A DNA stretch of 64,000 nucleotides from Acidovorax sp. 1608163 (GTDB lineage Bacteria; Pseudomonadota; Gammaproteobacteria; Burkholderiales; Burkholderiaceae_C). Location: positions 375,001 to 439,000 of the forward strand of contig NZ_CP033069.1 in NCBI RefSeq assembly GCF_003669015.1. The letters are read 5' to 3'. The notes below the pieces were generated by a model. It saw nothing but the letters and a program-made list of their open reading frames with translations, ran no database searches and was not told the DNA's origin. The translations under genes and the position numbers were made by a program. How positions within the stretch are numbered: the stretch's first letter is position 1; each line of letters begins with the position of its first letter. Below are positions 29,532 through 39,086 of the stretch, in pieces.

Positions 29532-31196
29532 CTACACCGCAGTGTGGGCCTGAAAACTGTAGGGGTTGGCCAGGGGCCAGTATTGGCGGAACACATTGTG
29601 CTGCGCCTCCAGCGGCCCCAGCAGCGCGCCAGGCTCCACGCGGGCGATCAGGTTGGAGAGCAGGCGCACCTCGGTGTCGCTGATGCGGCGCACGATGTGG
29701 TGGGCGGTGATATCGCTCGGGTGCATGAGGCCCGCCGCCTGCACCAGCTCCTGCAGCGCATGCAGCGTGCTGCGATGGAACTGCGCCACGCGCGTGGCCT
29801 TGTCGGGCACCACCAGGGCTTGCTGGCGCTGCGGGTCTTGCGTGGCCACGCCTGTGGGGCAGTGGCCGGTGTGGCAGTTTTGCGCCTGGATGCAGCCCAG
29901 CGCCATCATGAAGCCGCGCCCGGCGTTGCACCAGTCGGCCCCCAGCGCCATCATGCGGGCAATGTCGAAGGCGCTGATCACCTTGCCTGCGCAGCCAATG
30001 CGCACCCGCTCGCGCAGGTTCACACCCACCAGTGTGTTGTGCACCAGCAGCAGGCCCTCTTGCAGCGGGGCTCCGACGTGGTCGGTGAATTCGACCGGCG
30101 CAGCACCCGTGCCGCCCTCGGCCCCATCGACCACGATGAAGTCGGGGGTGATGCCGGTCTCCAGCATGGCCTTGACGATGGCAAACCACTCCCACGGGTG
30201 GCCCAGGCAGAACTTGAAGCCCGTGGGCTTGCCGCCCGAGAGCTGCCGCAGCCTGGCGACGAAATGCATCATCTCCACCGGTGTGCTGAAAGCACTGTGC
30301 CGTGCGGGCGAGATGCAGGCGTGGCCCTCGGGCACGCCCCGGGCGGCGGCGATCTCGGCCGTCACCTTGGCGCCGGGCAGCACACCGCCGTGGCCGGGCT
30401 TGGCGCCCTGGCTCAGTTTCAGCTCGATCATCTTCACCTGCGGGTCTTGCGCGTTGGCCGCAAAGCGCTCGGGGCTGAAGCTGCCATCGTCGTTGCGGCA
30501 GCCAAAGTAGCCCGATCCAATCTCCCAGATCAAATCGCCGCCATGCACGCGGTGGTGCTGGCTGATGCTGCCCTCGCCCGTGTCGTGCGCAAAGCCGCCG
30601 TTCTTGGCGCCCAGGTTCAGCGCCTTGATGGCCTGCGCCGACAGCGCGCCAAAGCTCATGGCCGAGATGTTGAACACGCTGGCCTGGTAAGGCTGGGTGC
30701 ACGGCGCCGCCGAGGCCGATGCCGCATCCGGGCTGCCGCCAATCCACACCCGAAAGTCGTGCGAGGCCAGTTGCGTGGGCGCCATCGAGTGGTTGACCCA
30801 CTCATAGCCCTGCGCCCCCACATCCAGGTGCGTGCCAAAGGGGCGGTTGTCCGGGTCGCCCTTGGCGCGCTGGTACACCAGCGAGCGCTGTGCGCGCGAG
30901 AAGGGCGCGGCCTCGCTGTCGCTTTCAATGAAGTACTGGCGCACCTCGGGCCGCACGTATTCGAGCATGAAGCGGATGTGCCCGATGACCGGGTAATTGC
31001 GCAAGATGGCGTGGCGCTGCTGGCGCACGTCGTAAATGCCCAGGGCCACCAAGGCCGCCACCACCGCCAGCGTGGCTAGCCACACCAGGGCAGGCCCCCA
31101 GACCACCAGGGCCGCCGCATTGAAGAGCAGGGCGGCAATGCACAGCGCAAAGGCTGTGTAGCGCACCGGGTAGAGCTGGTTGAGTTGGTGGATCAT
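29532..31196 (-). CDS. FMN-binding glutamate synthase family protein
   Basis: A 554 aa stand-alone homologue of the GltB FMN domain. Two N-terminal TM helices (about 15-60) anchor it to the membrane; the rest is a TIM barrel with FMN-site segments (GHGGVLPGAKVTAEIA, DGAEGGTGAAPVEF) and a C-x5-C-x4-C iron-sulfur motif in CIQAQNCHTGHCPTGVA. There is no glutaminase domain, so it cannot be a complete glutamate synthase. The reaction is unknown. Upstream of the kinase-like gene; its promoter must lie in 31197-31372. Confidence 0.88.
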   Translation of the reverse strand: MIHQLNQLYPVRYTAFALCIAALLFNAAALVVWGPALVWLATLAVVAALVALGIYDVRQQRHAILRNYPVIGHIRFMLEYVRPEVRQYFIESDSEAAPFSRAQRSLVYQRAKGDPDNRPFGTHLDVGAQGYEWVNHSMAPTQLASHDFRVWIGGSPDAASASAAPCTQPYQASVFNISAMSFGALSAQAIKALNLGAKNGGFAHDTGEGSISQHHRVHGGDLIWEIGSGYFGCRNDDGSFSPERFAANAQDPQVKMIELKLSQGAKPGHGGVLPGAKVTAEIAAARGVPEGHACISPARHSAFSTPVEMMHFVARLRQLSGGKPTGFKFCLGHPWEWFAIVKAMLETGITPDFIVVDGAEGGTGAAPVEFTDHVGAPLQEGLLLVHNTLVGVNLRERVRIGCAGKVISAFDIARMMALGADWCNAGRGFMMALGCIQAQNCHTGHCPTGVATQDPQRQQALVVPDKATRVAQFHRSTLHALQELVQAAGLMHPSDITAHHIVRRISDTEVRLLSNLIARVEPGALLGPLEAQHNVFRQYWPLANPYSFQAHTAV

Positions 31197-31372
31197 GGCG
31201 GTCGCTAGAGGGGTTCGGGATGCGGCGGGCTACACTCGCCGCCTTGGCGCGGCGCGCACCCGCCGATTTTGGGGCCGCTTTGCGCCCCGGCCGGGCGGGC
31301 CGGTGCGAGGCATCATAAGAGCTTTGCCACCTGCGCGCCCCGGCTGCCTTCCCCCTATCGGAGCCCTCATCC

Positions 31373-32238
<866 letters not shown>

Positions 32239-32266
32239 GTACAACCCCCTGAGGCGCTACGCGCCT

Positions 32267-32306
32267 TCCCCCTTCTCTCGAATCGCTATGCGATTCGGGA
32301 AGGGGT
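32267..32306. terminator. Inverted repeat after yecA
   Basis: CCCCTTC, spacer, CGAATCGC, TAT, GCGATTCG, spacer, GAAGGGG. A long hairpin without a U run, about 30 bp past the yecA stop. It may stall or end the transcript but lacks a classic terminator tail. The stretch up to 32450 shows nothing else. Confidence 0.45.
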
Positions 32307-32450
32307 GCGCCACCAGCGCTTGCAAGCAAAGCGCCGCCCGCGCAGGTTGGCGGCCCTTGCGCGGTGGCCGCTGGTAGGGCTGCGCGCACCGACGAGATCG
32401 GGATTGATGCGAACTTGTGACCCCCTATCCTCGGTGAGATGTAATGTGTT

Positions 32451-32513
32451 TTTGCTATTTAATTTATAGCTGCTTGCGCTTTGTAGGTAAGCGCTATAGC
32501 CTTTTTTGTTTGA
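32451..32513. repeat. Palindromic element copy 7 (intergenic)
   Basis: ATAGCTGCTTGCGCTT, 7 nt loop, AAGCGCTATAGCC, TTTTTTG. It sits in the 5' region of the SulP gene, just ahead of a further hairpin. Confidence 0.85.
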
Positions 32514-32523
32514 TATGTCTCGC

Positions 32524-32550
32524 AGCGCGCCTTCGGGCGCGCTTTGCTTT
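32524..32550 (+). terminator. Terminator-like hairpin in sulP leader
   Basis: AGCGCGCC, TTCG, GGCGCGCT then TTGCTTT, ending 10 bp before the chosen SulP start. It may attenuate the transporter or end a short upstream transcript. An ATG at 32515 would place it inside the gene instead. Confidence 0.45.
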
Positions 32551-32559
32551 GCAGCTTCC

Positions 32560-34041
32560 ATGAATCCATCTTTCCTCAACCGCCTGCGCGCCGAATGGGC
32601 GCCCAGCATTCCCCGCGAGCTGCTGGCCGGGGCCGTGGCCACCTTTGCGCTCATCCCCGAAGTCATCGCGTTCTCCTTTGTGGCGGGCGTGGACCCTTCG
32701 GTGGGGCTCTTTGCCTCGTTCGTCATCAGCCTGGTCATCGCCTTCACGGGCGGGCGGCCCGCCATGGTGTCGGCCGCGGCGGGCTCGGTGGCGCTGGTGG
32801 CCGCGCCGCTGGTGCAGTCGCACGGGCTGGGCTATTTGCTGGCGGCGGGGCTGCTGGCAGGCGCGGTGCAGGTGGCGTTTGGGCTGATGAAGCTGGGCGT
32901 GCTGATGCGTTTTGTGTCCAGCTCGGTGCGCACGGGTTTCGTGAATGCGCTGGCCCTCCTCATCTTCGCCGCGCAGCTGCCGCACCTGCACGGCGCCGGG
33001 CTGGCCACCTGGGGTGCTCTGGCGCTGGGGCTGGCGCTCATCTACGGCCTGCCGTGGCTGGGCCAGCGGCTGGCGTGGCCTGCGCTGTCCGTGATCCCGT
33101 CACCGCTGATCTGCGTGGTGGTGCTCACGGTGCTGGCCTCGGCGCTGGGGCTGCACCTGCCCACCGTGGGTGACCTGGGCCAACTGCCCGATGCGCTGCC
33201 TGTGTTTGCGCTGCCGCAGGTGCCCGCGTCGCTCGACACGCTGCGCATCATCCTGCTGCCCGCACTGGCGATTGCCATGGTGGGTTTGCTCGAATCCGTG
33301 CTCACCGCCGCCGTGGTCGATGAGCTGACCGACACCCCCAGCGACAAGAACCGCGAATGCGCCGGGCTGGGCATGGCCAATATCGCAGCCAGCCTGTTTG
33401 GCGGCATCGCAGGCTGCGGAATGATCGGCCAGGCCGTGGGCAACGTGAAATACGGCGGGCGCGGGCGCCTGTCCACGCTGTTTGCCGGGGTGTTCCTGCT
33501 CATCCTCATGGTGGCGCTCAAGCCCTGGGTGTCGCAGGTGCCGGTGGTTGCGCTGGTGGCCATCATGGTCATGGTGTCGGCCGAAACGTTTGACTGGAAA
33601 TCGCTGGGCGCCCTGGTGCGCCACCCGCGCCTGTCCAGCGCCGCCATGCTGGCCACTGTGGCCGTCACCATCGCCACGCACAACCTGGCCGCTGGGGTGG
33701 CCGTGGGTGTGGTGCTCAGCGGGGTGTTCTTTGCGTTCAAGGTCTCGCGCATGCTCGATGTGCGCATGCACGACGATGCCCAGACCGCCCAACGCACTTG
33801 GCACGTGTCCGGCCAGGTGTTCTTTGCCTCGGCCGATGCGTTCATCGAGGCGTTTGACGTGCTGGGCGCCGAAGGCCGCGCGGTGTGCATCGACGTGACG
33901 CACGCACACTTCTGGGACATCACCGCTGTGGCTGCACTCGACAAGGTGGTGCAGCGCTTGCGCCACCACGGCTGCACGGTGCAGGTGCTGGGGCTCAATG
34001 AGGCCAGCGCGGTGCTGGTTGACCGCATTGGGGTGACGTGA
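32560..34041 (+). CDS. SulP family anion transporter
   Basis: An inner-membrane SLC26/SulP transporter of 493 aa. About 12 hydrophobic helices run from residue 20 to 410 (ELLAGAVATFALIPEVIAFS, LLESVLTAAVVDELTDT), with a C-terminal STAS domain (about 415-493: SGQVFFASADAFIEAF, CIDVTHAHFWDIT). Substrate could be sulfate, bicarbonate or a dicarboxylate. ATG 32560 was preferred because upstream residues are encoded by the repeat and hairpin, although no good ribosome site is visible. Stand-alone gene. Confidence 0.9.
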   Translation: MNPSFLNRLRAEWAPSIPRELLAGAVATFALIPEVIAFSFVAGVDPSVGLFASFVISLVIAFTGGRPAMVSAAAGSVALVAAPLVQSHGLGYLLAAGLLAGAVQVAFGLMKLGVLMRFVSSSVRTGFVNALALLIFAAQLPHLHGAGLATWGALALGLALIYGLPWLGQRLAWPALSVIPSPLICVVVLTVLASALGLHLPTVGDLGQLPDALPVFALPQVPASLDTLRIILLPALAIAMVGLLESVLTAAVVDELTDTPSDKNRECAGLGMANIAASLFGGIAGCGMIGQAVGNVKYGGRGRLSTLFAGVFLLILMVALKPWVSQVPVVALVAIMVMVSAETFDWKSLGALVRHPRLSSAAMLATVAVTIATHNLAAGVAVGVVLSGVFFAFKVSRMLDVRMHDDAQTAQRTWHVSGQVFFASADAFIEAFDVLGAEGRAVCIDVTHAHFWDITAVAALDKVVQRLRHHGCTVQVLGLNEASAVLVDRIGVT

Positions 34042-34121
34042 CACCTGCCGTGGCGCCGCAGGGCGAGACAGGCGTTTCAACGATGCGGTGTTCCCTTTCA
34101 CGCTTTGCTTGACTGCCTACT

Positions 34122-34454
34122 GTGTCAGCACCCTCCCGGCGCTTGCCACCAACCGGCCAGCAGGCAAAAAATTGGTTAGCCGATCTAACTGCACAACTGC
34201 GCTTTGGACGATACGAGCTAAGCGTGTGGTCAATAATTCGCCGACTTATCAGGCTAACCTGGGGCGACCGCCTACCCTTCCATCCGCCGGATGTGTAAGT
34301 GCTTGCCCGTCGGCGTCGGCTGCGTTTATTTAGCGAACCGCTGGCAGACCCACCCTCTGTGGTTCGGGTACCACGAGACAACGTCAGCAGGAGGGAGTTA
34401 TATATCGCTCGGCGTATGATTTTCAGTCAGTGGTCTGACGCTACGCCCAGGTAG
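34122..34454 (+). pseudogene. Possible degraded coding region with internal stop
   Basis: One plus-strand frame reads protein-like for 111 codons from a GTG at 34122 to TAG at 34452-34454, broken by a single TAA at 34296-34298. The parts read GQQAKNWLADLTAQLRFGRY and RLIRLTWGDRLPFHPPDV before the stop, then RRRRLRLFSEPLADPPSVVR and DNVSRRELYIARR after it. The absence of other stops and a residue mix typical of basic bacterial proteins suggest a real gene that has decayed. No family was recognised. It lies between SulP and the DUF3592-like gene in lower-GC DNA. Confidence 0.35.
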
Positions 34455-34505
34455 CAGTACGGCTGCTTTTGAATTATCAAAATTAGATGAGCGGGAGGAT
34501 GGATC

Positions 34506-34943
34506 GTGTTGGCTCGTGTTGTTTGTTTTTTGGCTGCCATCGGTATGTTTGGCCTATCTTGGGGATGCTATGTCGAGAACAAAGCTTTTCGGCTGTATGG
34601 GCTGAAAGCCCAATTAGCCCCCATCGATAGTTATATTGATAAAACCACAACATTCAAGCGAAAAAGAGACAGCCCCTTCTTCGATAACACGCCCAGGGAA
34701 TACAAAAGTAAGGGTATCTCGACCTATTTCATGACGGCAAATAAAGAGCGTATTGAGGTTTCAGCTGGTGTCCCCAGTTGGGTCGTTGACAGAATGATCA
34801 GTGGCCAAGATGTCCTGGTTACTTACGTCTCGAACAATCCCAAATTGGTTCGATACGATGACCACACGGCCAACACAACCGGTGCCGCCATTACCGGTCT
34901 CATTCTCCTTCTTGCTTCTTTTATCCGCTGGCGCAGAAGTTAG
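34506..34943 (+). CDS. DUF3592-like membrane protein
   Basis: A 145 aa protein with a TM helix at each end (about 2-21 and 123-140) around an extracytoplasmic domain (ISTYFMTANKERIEVSAGVP, DVLVTYVSNNPKLVRYDD), the layout of DUF3592 proteins. GTG start with GGGAGGA 6 nt upstream. GC content is clearly lower than in flanking genes, suggesting recent acquisition. Function unknown. Confidence 0.65.
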   Translation: MLARVVCFLAAIGMFGLSWGCYVENKAFRLYGLKAQLAPIDSYIDKTTTFKRKRDSPFFDNTPREYKSKGISTYFMTANKERIEVSAGVPSWVVDRMISGQDVLVTYVSNNPKLVRYDDHTANTTGAAITGLILLLASFIRWRRS

Positions 34944-35080
34944 TTTTTGCGGTGGTTTGAGCGTCGCATGCCCGAGGGCTGTGTGAATCACTCCGGCGCG
35001 GGAGGTGTCCGGTGCCCCCTGAGCTTGCCGCTGGGCAGCAGAAACAAAAATATCTGCGTTCACGCCAACATGCTGGGCTA

Positions 35081-35338
35081 TTACCCCTGCGTCAAAAACT
35101 TCTTCAAGTTCCTGCCGTCGTGCTCCGCACCTTGTGCTTGAGCGAGGGTGACCAGCCCAGCCGCACGCCCGGCATGCCCAGAGCCTAGCTTGACCAGCGC
35201 CAGAAGCTGAAGTGGTCACGGTACGTTGCGATCAGGTCGTTGGGTGTGAAGGTGATGGTGCCGTCGATGATGTTGTGCACCTTGCGCCCGGTGGCGCTGA
35301 AGAGATAGTGCGTCTCCCAGTGCGCTCGGCCGCCCCGG
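35081..35338 (-). pseudogene. Truncated duplicate of NTF2-like gene
   Basis: On the minus strand this encodes GGRAHWETHYLFSATGRKVH, NIIDGTITFTPNDLIATYRD and HFSFWRWS, then a premature TAG at 35185-35187 and a decayed tail. It closely matches the C-terminal half of the intact NTF2-like gene at 38494-38982, tail included. The N-terminal half is missing and is replaced by an unrelated desaturase fragment. It is a remnant of a partial duplication. Confidence 0.75.
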
Positions 35339-35340
35339 TC

Positions 35341-35565
35341 GGCCTGTTTCTGCACAGCGACCTGCGAGCGCCCCAGTGGCGGGGTTACTTCGTACAGCGC
35401 CCTGAAATGCATACCGTGCACCACGAAATAGACCACCACGCCCAGAACTATGGGCTGCCTTTGTGGGATCTGCTGTTCGGCACGTGGACTAACCCCAAAG
35501 AGCGCTACACCGCTTTGGGGGCGACGACGCGAGGTCCGAACGCTCGCCGAAATGCTCATTTTTAG
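35341..35565 (+). pseudogene. Sterol desaturase / fatty acid hydroxylase fragment
   Basis: On the plus strand an open stretch encodes FLHSDLRAPQWRGYFVQRPE, MHTVHHEIDHHAQNYGLPLW and DLLFGTWTNPKE, the C-terminal histidine-box region of the membrane-bound sterol desaturase family. The N-terminal helices and first two histidine boxes are absent, so it cannot be functional. It directly abuts the reversed NTF2-like remnant, marking a recombination scar. 34944-35080 and 35566-35699 show no gene. Confidence 0.7.
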
Positions 35566-35699
35566 AGACGTGCACAAGTCATAGCTAGACCGAGGCACAG
35601 AGCGTCGTGCATACCTGAGAGCGGTGTGGGCCGGCCTCGCCACTGGACCAGATATTCACTTCAGCGATGGCCTGGGCGCAAAGACCGGGGAGCCGCGCA

Positions 35700-37307
35700 T
35701 TACATCAGCAGCGTCAGCAGGTGCTGCTGGTCCGGCGTCTCGCGCCGGTCCACCACGCGGTGCTTCACCACCGTTTCATGGGTTTCCAGCTGCTGCCGGT
35801 CGGTGCTGCGCACGGCACTGGTGAGCTTGTTATCGGCTGCGCTGATCAGGGTGCTCATGGTGCGGTGGTCCTGGATGGCATACCGGTCAAAATTGCCTGA
35901 GAGGATGTCGAGTGCGCCGTCATAGCGTGCCTTGGCGTAGTTCGATTGCAGCTGCTCGCTTTGCGTCTGAATGATGCCTGCCGTCTTTTCCTTGCGGTCC
36001 GCATCGACGGTGGTCTTCTGGCTGATGGCGTATTGGGCCTTGCCCTGCTCGTTGACATTGCCCCAGCGGTTGTCACGGCTGAAGTCGCCGCTGAAGCTGG
36101 CCTCAAAGTCCACCAGGCCGCTGAGCAGGGGCTGCACCTTCTCGACCAGGGCCGCGTCCACCGCGCTGGTCTCGCCCACGGGGGTGTCGCCCGCCGTGGT
36201 GGGCGCTGCACCGTGCAATTGCGAAAAGCTGCTTTTGAACAAGGCCACCAGCTTTTCATCGGCGTGGCTGCGGTCTGCCGCGGCATCGATGAGCTGCAGC
36301 TGCTGCGCAATGGCCGCCTGGCGCTGCTGCGCGCTGCCCGTTTGAAAGGGTGGCGTGGCGTCCAGCCGCAGGTCCATCTTGCCCGCAGCGCCCTGGTACG
36401 ACAGCGAACTGCCACCGTCGCCCAGGTGCAAGGCAAATGACCCCAGGGCCGCCGAAGCCGTAGGGTTCTGGATGTCCAGATTCAGCTGCGAAAACGCGCT
36501 GCGGTCATAGGCCAGCAGGCCCGAGAGGTCGATCTCCGGCGCATCGGCATCGCCCAGCCCGGCTAGCGTGTCCTCCAGCCCCTGCGACAGTGCGGCCAGT
36601 GCCCGGCGCTCGGTCTCGCTCAGCGGCCCGGTGCTGCTGACGGACACCTGCAAGCCCTGGCTGCTGCCCTCGCCCAATGTCCCTGGCTGCCGGTTGACCG
36701 CAATCTGCAAGTCCACCGTCTGCCCCGACCGTGTTTTGATCTGCAGCGTGACGGTGGTGGCACCTTTCTGAAGGCGGTCAAACTGCTCTTTCAGGGGCTG
36801 CGTTGGGTCTGCCGCCGACAGCAAGGTCTGCTGGTAATTGAGCGGCGATGTGGACGGGGCGGAGGCCAGCGACAACAGCGCACTGCCCAGGCCGTTCCAT
36901 TGGCTGGCCAGGGTGCCCTCGGTGCTGCGAAACTCGTTGCGCGCCATCTGGCGGCTGATGGCATCGCCAGCGGGCGCGGTGGCCCAGGCTTGCACACGCT
37001 GGGGCTCTGTCGCCGGGCTGTCGGGCAGTTCAGCCTTGGACCCCGATCCCCAGGCGACCGACACCAGCGGCCCGTAGGTGTTGTCGGGCGGCACCACCCG
37101 GTCTTGCGGCAGGGGGCTCCAGATCAGCGACGCCGTGGGGGCCGCATCGTCAGCGGCCAAGGTCAGCGCCGCGGCCGCCACAGACACCGAGGCCTGCGCG
37201 CTGCCGCCCGCCTCTTGCACCCGCTGGCGCAGCGCCTCGCGATCAATGGAAGGCGTTGGCACAGCCCCGCGCACGGCAGACAACGGCGATAGGGACGTCA
37301 AGGGCAT
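35700..37307 (-). CDS. Hypothetical protein, 535 aa
   Basis: A long, soluble protein without signal peptide or TM helices. It is Ala/Ser/Thr/Gln rich, with a basic-acidic coiled-coil-like C-terminus (DADRKEKTAGIIQTQSEQLQ, YDGALDILSGNFDRYAIQDH). The central part (TTVTLQIKTRSGQTVDLQIA, SSTGPLSETERRALAALSQG) looks beta then helical. No domain was recognised. Codon use and GC match the chromosome, so it is probably real. No neighbour suggests a role. Confidence 0.65.
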   Translation of the reverse strand: MPLTSLSPLSAVRGAVPTPSIDREALRQRVQEAGGSAQASVSVAAAALTLAADDAAPTASLIWSPLPQDRVVPPDNTYGPLVSVAWGSGSKAELPDSPATEPQRVQAWATAPAGDAISRQMARNEFRSTEGTLASQWNGLGSALLSLASAPSTSPLNYQQTLLSAADPTQPLKEQFDRLQKGATTVTLQIKTRSGQTVDLQIAVNRQPGTLGEGSSQGLQVSVSSTGPLSETERRALAALSQGLEDTLAGLGDADAPEIDLSGLLAYDRSAFSQLNLDIQNPTASAALGSFALHLGDGGSSLSYQGAAGKMDLRLDATPPFQTGSAQQRQAAIAQQLQLIDAAADRSHADEKLVALFKSSFSQLHGAAPTTAGDTPVGETSAVDAALVEKVQPLLSGLVDFEASFSGDFSRDNRWGNVNEQGKAQYAISQKTTVDADRKEKTAGIIQTQSEQLQSNYAKARYDGALDILSGNFDRYAIQDHRTMSTLISAADNKLTSAVRSTDRQQLETHETVVKHRVVDRRETPDQQHLLTLLM

Positions 37308-37721
37308 TCCCTCCCGGGGTGTTGGGTTGACAAATAGTTATCTATTTATCGGCGCGTTGGGGAGAATCTGTAGGGTGGGTTGGCGCCAGGGGCGACACAT
37401 GCAGGCTGGTGGCCCCGCCAATGCGGTAGCCAGGCGTGCTACCCCGCTGCATGGTGAAATTGCTATGTATTTGATAGCTTCTTGCGCTTGATTAGAAAGC
37501 GCTAGAGGCCTGTTTGGTTTGCATTCGGGCCACTGCGTGCCGCAGGTGTGATGCGACTGCTTGGTGGACAGTTTTGCGATAGAGTGCTTTGAGCCCTTTA
37601 CAGTCCAACTCAAAACAGTGGCGAGGCCGTCAGTTGATGGGGTCAACCCTTTACTTACGGGCCTGCTTGTCGCGCAGACTCTGTTGCTCGCACAACTGCG
37701 ATTGATCGAAAGACCCGCTCT
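37308..37721. other. Intergenic region, 414 bp
   Basis: Between the divergent 535 aa and membrane protein genes. It holds palindromic element copy 8 (37462-37520) and AT-richer sequence that could carry promoters for both genes; no clear -10/-35 pair, small gene or RNA was identified. Confidence 0.5.
37462..37520. repeat. Palindromic element copy 8 (intergenic)
   Basis: GCTATGTATTTGATAGC, TTCTTGCGCTT, 6-7 nt loop, AAGCGCTAGAGGCC, TGTTTGGTTT. A good match to the family with the GGCC-type right arm. Confidence 0.85.
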
Positions 37722-38138
37722 ATGCGTGTAACGCTTGTCGCCAAAAATTTAGCAATTGCCGCGTTCATCGCATCACCGGTGGCGCTTTCTCTGGGGTCGG
37801 TGTGCTTCGCTTTGATTGCCCCTAACGACATTCGAGAGCCTGCAACAGCTTGGGTGCTCATTGCCCTGGCATCAATGGCGATGGCAATGAATCTTCACCT
37901 TTCGTTTTTACGTTCTGCGCTGTACGCCATGCGCCATGGCAAATCAATGAACGGCTACAAGCATGTTTCTGGGATTCCCGTGGTTGGGTCAATCCTTGTC
38001 GCGATTGCGGTTTTAGTCGCCTGGGGAAATCTGTCAGTAGCTGCCACCAGTCTGCTGATACTTGTCGCCGATACCGGGGGCGTTGTTTGGTTGTTTGCAG
38101 TCCTTGTTCGTGACAGGTCATTTTGGCGCGAACCGTAA
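37722..38138 (+). CDS. Hypothetical membrane protein
   Basis: A 138 aa protein with four predicted helices (about 10-30, 40-62, 82-100, 105-125) and a charged loop with RHGKSMNGYKHVSG. No family recognised. Lower GC than the chromosome average. ATG 37722 follows AAAGACCCGCTCT, a weak ribosome site. Confidence 0.6.
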   Translation: MRVTLVAKNLAIAAFIASPVALSLGSVCFALIAPNDIREPATAWVLIALASMAMAMNLHLSFLRSALYAMRHGKSMNGYKHVSGIPVVGSILVAIAVLVAWGNLSVAATSLLILVADTGGVVWLFAVLVRDRSFWREP

Positions 38139-38188
38139 GGTGCTTGACTCTTTACGCGAACCCCTGGTTTTTTGTCGCGGTGAAAAAA

Positions 38189-38404
38189 TCATTCAGAGAG
38201 AGGCGGCACTTGCGTGCCGACAGGGCCAACCCATTCAAGCCGCAGTCCCAGCTCGTGCTCCTTGCGTACCTGTTCAAGGGACGAGACCCAGCCGCCGTCG
38301 GCTTCAATCTCGTCGATGCAACCCCAGCAGTCACCGCCGCAATCTTGAGACAGCAGGTCTTCGCGCCTGTCTAGCTCGCGCCCACAAATTTGACACCTTG
38401 CCAT
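38189..38404 (-). CDS. Small zinc-ribbon-like protein
   Basis: A 71 aa protein with two cysteine pairs, CQIC (about 4-7) and CGGDCWGC (about 22-29), suited to zinc binding, followed by an acidic helix (EADGGWVSSLEQVRKEHE). The ATG at 38404 starts directly before the first Cys pair. No function recognised. Confidence 0.55.
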   Translation of the reverse strand: MARCQICGRELDRREDLLSQDCGGDCWGCIDEIEADGGWVSSLEQVRKEHELGLRLEWVGPVGTQVPPLSE

Positions 38405-38493
38405 TGGTCTTGAGTATTCAGTGTGAACTGCCGGTTGTAGCCGATAGCCACCGACCCTGCGCATCAACCCTCTGCCGCATCACGCAACCCCCA

Positions 38494-38982
38494 TCACCCC
38501 TGCGCCAAAAACTTCTTCAAGTTCCCCGCCGCCGTACTCCGCACCTTGCGCTTGAGCGAAGGCGACCAGCCCAGCAGCACGCCCGGCAGGCCCAGGGCTT
38601 GGCGTGACCAGCGCCAGAAGCTGAAGCGGTCGCGGTGCGTGGCGATGAGCCCGTCGGGCGTGAAGGTGAAGGTGCCGTCGATGATGTTGTGCACCTTGCG
38701 CCCGGTGGCGCTGAAGAGGTAGTGCGCCTCCCAGTGCGCGCGGCCGCCGTTGGCGTCGGCTTCGATGCCGTTGAACTCCAGCTTCCAGTGCTCGGCCGCG
38801 CCGGGCTTTTGGGTGGCGCTGCACAGCATGCGCCACATGCCGCCCACCTGCTCGCGGCCCTTGAGCGAGAAGGCCTCGTCGTCAAACGTGGCGTTGGGCG
38901 CGTAGCAGGCGGCCATGGTGGCGTGGTCGAGCTGGCTGAAGGCGGTGTAAAAGCGCTGCAGGGTCTGGGCGTTGGGGTGCAT
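38494..38982 (-). CDS. NTF2-like (SnoaL-type) family protein
   Basis: A 162 aa cone-fold protein of the nuclear transport factor 2 superfamily: LQRFYTAFSQLDHATMAACY, APNATFDDEAFSLKGREQV and HYLFSATGRKVHNIIDGTFT are characteristic. The fold covers isomerases and many proteins of unknown role. It has an extra basic tail (SPSLKRKVRSTAAGNLKKFL). ATG 38982 has a strong GGAGGAG site. A decayed partial copy is at 35081-35338. Confidence 0.85.
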   Translation of the reverse strand: MHPNAQTLQRFYTAFSQLDHATMAACYAPNATFDDEAFSLKGREQVGGMWRMLCSATQKPGAAEHWKLEFNGIEADANGGRAHWEAHYLFSATGRKVHNIIDGTFTFTPDGLIATHRDRFSFWRWSRQALGLPGVLLGWSPSLKRKVRSTAAGNLKKFLAQG

Positions 38983-39086
38983 GGGTCTCCTCCTGAATGT
39001 GGGCGCCCATGCTACCCGCTGGGCGGTGGCCGCACTGCCGCCTGGGTGACGCTGGCCGCAGTTCAGCATGCCGCCCGGCCGCCGTA

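Noticed and set aside
29017..30801. 594-codon minus-strand frame
   Set aside because: Out-of-frame shadow of the FMN glutamate-synthase-like and kinase-like genes.
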